This document shows, one piece after another, positions 14,784-17,322 of a stretch of 17,322 nucleotides of DNA. Position 1 is the first letter of the stretch. Every line of letters begins with the position of its first letter. Made by a program: the position numbers and the translations under genes. The notes beneath the pieces are model-generated. The model was not told where the DNA came from and did no database searches. It saw nothing but the letters and a program-made list of their open reading frames with translations. Source of the stretch: JANXVY01 sp031365425 (GTDB lineage Bacteria > Pseudomonadota > Alphaproteobacteria > Rhizobiales > Hyphomicrobiaceae); the NCBI GenBank assembly GCA_031365425.1, contig JANLYB010000323.1:1-17322 (forward strand), in the 5' to 3' direction.

Positions 14784-16421
14784 ATGACAAACCCCAACAA
14801 TCCCTATCTGCATGGTCTGGACAAGAACCCCGCCAATCATGTCGCGCTGACGCCGCTGACGTTCCTCGAACGCTCCGCTAGCGTATGGCCCGAGCGCTTA
14901 GCCGTCGTGCACGGTCCCATCCGCCGCACCTGGGCGCAGACGGCAACCCGCAGCCGGCAGTTGGCTTCCGCGCTGCTTCGTCTCGGCATCACGCCCGGCG
15001 AAACTGTCGCCGTCCTCGCTGCCAATACGCCGGAACTCTTCGAAGCCCACTTCGGCGTTCCCCTGATGGGCGGGGTCCTCAACGCCATCAACACACGACT
15101 CGACGCCGAGGCCATTGCCTTCATCCTGTCTCATGGTCAAGCCCGCATCCTGATCACCGACCGCGAATTCTCAACCGTCGCCAAGGCCGCCGTCGCAGCG
15201 CTGGGCCGGCCCATCGCCGTTGTCGACATCGACGACCCGCAATACGCGGGCGGCGAACTCATCGGCCATATTGATTACGAAGCGCTGCTGGCGACGGGCG
15301 ACCCCGAACACCCCTGGAACATGCCCGCCGACGAGTGGCTGCCGATTGCCCTCAACTACACCTCGGGCACCACGGGCAACCCCAAAGGCGTCGTTACCCA
15401 CCATCGCGGCGCCTACCTCAACGCGGTCTCGAACGCGCTGCAGTGGCACATGGGCGAAAAGCCGGTGTACCTGTGGACGCTGCCGATGTTTCACTGCAAC
15501 GGCTGGTGCTTCCCCTGGACGCTCGCCATCATGGCCGGCACCAGCGTGTGCCTGCGCGCCGTCCGCGTCGAACCGCTCCTCGACCTCATCGCGCGAGAAA
15601 AAGTCGACCACTTCTGTGGCGCACCCATCGTGCTCAACACGATCAACAATGCGCCCGCCGAACTGAAAGCGCCCATTACCCACCGCGTTAAAGCGATGGT
15701 TGCCGGTGCGGCCCCACCCGCCGCCGTCATCGCTGGAATGGAGCGCATGGGCTGGGAAGTCACTCACGTCTACGGCCTCACCGAATCCTACGGCCCGACC
15801 GTCGTCAACGTCTGGCACGACAAATGGAACGCCCTCGACATCGACGCCAAAGCCGCCATCAAGGCTCGCCAAGGCGTCCGCAATCCGATGCTGGAAGCGA
15901 TCATGGTCGCCGACCCCGCCACTCTCGTTCCCGTACCCAAGGACGGCGCGACAATGGGCGAGATCTTCATGCGCGGCAACAACATCATGAGCGGCTATCT
16001 CAAGAACCCGACCGCGACCTTGGAAGCCTTCGAAGGCGGCTGGTTCCACACCGGCGACCTCGCCGTCTGGCATCCCGACGGCTACGTCGAAATCAAAGAC
16101 CGCTCGAAGGACATCATCATCTCGGGTGGCGAAAACATCTCGACCATCGAAGTCGAAGGCGTCCTCTACAGCCATCCCGACGTTCTGGAAGCCGCGGTCG
16201 TCGCAAGGCCTGATGAGAAATGGGGCGAAACGCCGTGCGCCTTCGTCACCCTGAAACCGGGCGCGACCACCACCGAAGCCGACATCATCGCCTACTGCAA
16301 AGCCAACATGGCCGGCTTCAAGACACCCAAGACTATCGTGTTCTCGGCCTTGCCAAAGACTTCGACCGGAAAAATCCAGAAGTTTGTTCTGCGCGATCAA
16401 GCCCGCGCTTTGAAGAAGTAG
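14784..16421 (+). CDS. Acyl-CoA synthetase (AMP-forming, DmdB-like)
   Basis: ATP-dependent acid:CoA ligase of the ANL superfamily (545 aa), making acyl-AMP and then acyl-CoA. Core motifs are complete: P-loop TSGTTGNPKG (193-202), YGLTES (330-335), TGD (423-425), the hinge DRSKDIIISGGENIS (439-453), and the C-terminal lysine motif PKTSTGKIQK with Lys530. The opening PYLHGLDKNPANHVALTPLTFLER is characteristic of the acyl-CoA synthetase group that includes methylmercaptopropionate-CoA ligase (DmdB). AAAGGA lies 8 nt before the ATG at 14784; an upstream in-frame start at 14706 lies inside the terminator and is rejected. It is followed after 80 bp by a DmdC-type acyl-CoA dehydrogenase, so the pair probably activates and then oxidises the same substrate. 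Short or medium-chain fatty acid and methylthiopropionate are both possible. Confidence 0.9.
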   Translation: MTNPNNPYLHGLDKNPANHVALTPLTFLERSASVWPERLAVVHGPIRRTWAQTATRSRQLASALLRLGITPGETVAVLAANTPELFEAHFGVPLMGGVLNAINTRLDAEAIAFILSHGQARILITDREFSTVAKAAVAALGRPIAVVDIDDPQYAGGELIGHIDYEALLATGDPEHPWNMPADEWLPIALNYTSGTTGNPKGVVTHHRGAYLNAVSNALQWHMGEKPVYLWTLPMFHCNGWCFPWTLAIMAGTSVCLRAVRVEPLLDLIAREKVDHFCGAPIVLNTINNAPAELKAPITHRVKAMVAGAAPPAAVIAGMERMGWEVTHVYGLTESYGPTVVNVWHDKWNALDIDAKAAIKARQGVRNPMLEAIMVADPATLVPVPKDGATMGEIFMRGNNIMSGYLKNPTATLEAFEGGWFHTGDLAVWHPDGYVEIKDRSKDIIISGGENISTIEVEGVLYSHPDVLEAAVVARPDEKWGETPCAFVTLKPGATTTEADIIAYCKANMAGFKTPKTIVFSALPKTSTGKIQKFVLRDQARALKK

Positions 16422-16426
16422 CGCAG

Positions 16427-16454
16427 GTTGGGTTGAGCGCCTGCGAAACCCAAC
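16427..16454. repeat. Short intergenic palindrome between acyl-CoA genes
   Basis: GTTGGGTT (16427-16434) pairs with AACCCAAC (16447-16454) around a 12-nt loop. An overlapping alternative pairing is CGCAGG (16422-16427) with CCTGCG (16440-16445). It begins 6 nt after the synthetase stop and ends 47 bp before the dehydrogenase start. GTTGGGTT palindromes are common dispersed intergenic elements; it may also protect the upstream mRNA or partly attenuate read-through. No T-run follows. Confidence 0.55.
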
Positions 16455-16501
16455 GACTTCCTCGACGCTTGCCACCGCCCCATCTGATTTGGAGAGCCGC
16501 C

Positions 16502-17322
16502 GTGAACTATACACCGCCGCTGCGCGACATCCGTTTCGCCCTCGCTGAAATCGCCGGTTTTCCTACGGTCGCTGCCCTCCCCGGCTACGAAGAGGCCACC
16601 CCCGATCTGGTTGACTCCATCCTGCTGGAGGCTGCCAATATCGCCGCCAACACGCTCGCGCCTTTGAACCGCACCGGCGACAAAACCGGCTCCAAGCTCG
16701 TGGACGGTAAAGTCGTCACTCCTGGTGGTTGGAACGAGGCTTGGCGCACGCTCGTCGATGGCGGCTGGAACGGCGTCTCCTGCTCACCCGAATTCGGCGG
16801 CATGGGGTTGCCTCACGTGCTCGAACTTGCGGTCAGCGAAATGTGGCAATCCGCCAACCTTGCGTTCGCGCTATGCCCCATGCTCACCCAAGGCGCGGTC
16901 AATGCCGTCGCGCTGTACGGGTCCGATCGCCAGAAAGCGCTTTACCTTCCCAATATGGTGTCCGGCAACTGGACCGGCACCATGAACTTGACGGAACCTC
17001 AAGCTGGATCCGACCTCGCCGCCGTCCGTACCCGCGCCGTTCCCTCAGGCAACAATGGGTACATGCTGTCGGGCCAGAAAATCTTCATCACCTACGGCGA
17101 CCACGATCTCACGGATAACATCATCCACCTCGTCCTTGCCCGCCTCCCCGATGCCCCTGCCGGCGTCAAAGGTATTTCGCTATTCATCGTTCCCAAGCAC
17201 CGCATCGACGAAGCGGGAAACATCACCGGCCCCAACGACGTCACCTGCGCGTCGCTGGAACACAAAATGGGCATCCATGGCAGCCCGACCGCCGTGCTTG
17301 TGTTCGGTGAAAAGGGCGGGGC
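16502..17322 (+). CDS. DmdC-type acyl-CoA dehydrogenase (3' end outside window)
   Basis: FAD-dependent acyl-CoA dehydrogenase that introduces an alpha-beta double bond; the first 273 codons are present. The opening MNYTPPLRDIRFALAE is typical of the long (about 600 aa) subgroup that includes 3-methylmercaptopropionyl-CoA dehydrogenase DmdC. The FAD/substrate segment MNLTEPQAGSDL (161-172) and then GQKIFITYGDHDLTDNIIHLVLAR (191-214) match the family. The KMGIHGSPTAVLVFG stretch (255-269) is the usual strand before the second domain; the catalytic Glu region is beyond the edge. The start is GTG at 16502, with GGAGAG 6 nt upstream. It lies 80 bp after the acyl-CoA synthetase on the same strand and is probably co-transcribed with it. 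Confidence 0.9.
   Translation, partial: MNYTPPLRDIRFALAEIAGFPTVAALPGYEEATPDLVDSILLEAANIAANTLAPLNRTGDKTGSKLVDGKVVTPGGWNEAWRTLVDGGWNGVSCSPEFGGMGLPHVLELAVSEMWQSANLAFALCPMLTQGAVNAVALYGSDRQKALYLPNMVSGNWTGTMNLTEPQAGSDLAAVRTRAVPSGNNGYMLSGQKIFITYGDHDLTDNIIHLVLARLPDAPAGVKGISLFIVPKHRIDEAGNITGPNDVTCASLEHKMGIHGSPTAVLVFGEKGG

Noticed and set aside
15171..16514. 447-codon minus-strand frame opposite the acyl-CoA synthetase
   Set aside because: The Val/Asp/Gly/Arg-rich composition is typical of an antisense shadow; the plus-strand gene carries all the synthetase motifs.
1..17322. Search for an undescribed defence, mobile or biosynthetic system, CRISPR array or RNA gene
   Set aside because: No recombinase, transposase, nuclease, reverse transcriptase, tRNA-like fold or direct-repeat array was seen; genes are mostly familiar housekeeping or metabolic families.

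Overview
The window is GC-rich chromosomal DNA, with codons strongly biased to G or C in the third position. It most likely comes from an alphaproteobacterium of the Hyphomicrobiales (Rhizobiales) type. This rests on family knowledge: a DUF2865 protein, which is typical of that order, occurs alongside a cysS-acetyltransferase-cimA chain, MeaB, and a DmdB/DmdC-like acyl-CoA pair. The genus cannot be fixed from the sequence. I see no rRNA, tRNA, CRISPR array, transposase, phage gene or integration site. The region reads as ordinary core and accessory metabolism.

Layout. (1) 1-1706, plus strand: the 3' part of an M48-type membrane zinc protease, then a MeaB-type GTPase. (2) 1738-1850: a large palindromic intergenic repeat where meaB converges on the next gene. 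(3) 1880-3448, minus strand: a SulP-family anion transporter, divergent from a WcaJ-like undecaprenyl-phosphate sugar phosphotransferase (3757-5262, plus). (4) 5271-5374: a second, unrelated palindromic repeat, again at a convergent junction. (5) 5388-7583, minus strand: katG, with two perfect short palindromes upstream. (6) 7839-11777, minus strand: a tight chain read cysS > GNAT acetyltransferase > cimA > acyl-CoA thioesterase, in which every junction is a 4-nt stop/start overlap. (7) 11992-14613: a secreted DUF2865 protein (plus), a polytopic membrane protein (minus) and a membrane-anchored orphan protein (plus). (8) 14691-14723: a clear intrinsic terminator. (9) 14784 to the end, plus strand: an acyl-CoA synthetase and the first 273 codons of a DmdC-type acyl-CoA dehydrogenase that continues beyond the window.

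How the genes fit together. The best-supported functional unit is the cysS-GNAT-cimA-thioesterase chain. It mixes cysteinyl-tRNA charging with the citramalate route to isoleucine, plus two CoA-ester enzymes. The acyl-CoA synthetase and dehydrogenase pair would activate and then desaturate a fatty or thio-substituted acid. MeaB would protect a methylmalonyl-CoA mutase encoded elsewhere. KatG handles peroxide. The sugar transferase would start a polysaccharide whose other genes are not here.

I found no convincing undescribed system. The items most worth a second look are the orphan gene pair at 13123-14613, the palindromes upstream of katG, the overlapping four-gene chain and the palindromic intergenic repeats.
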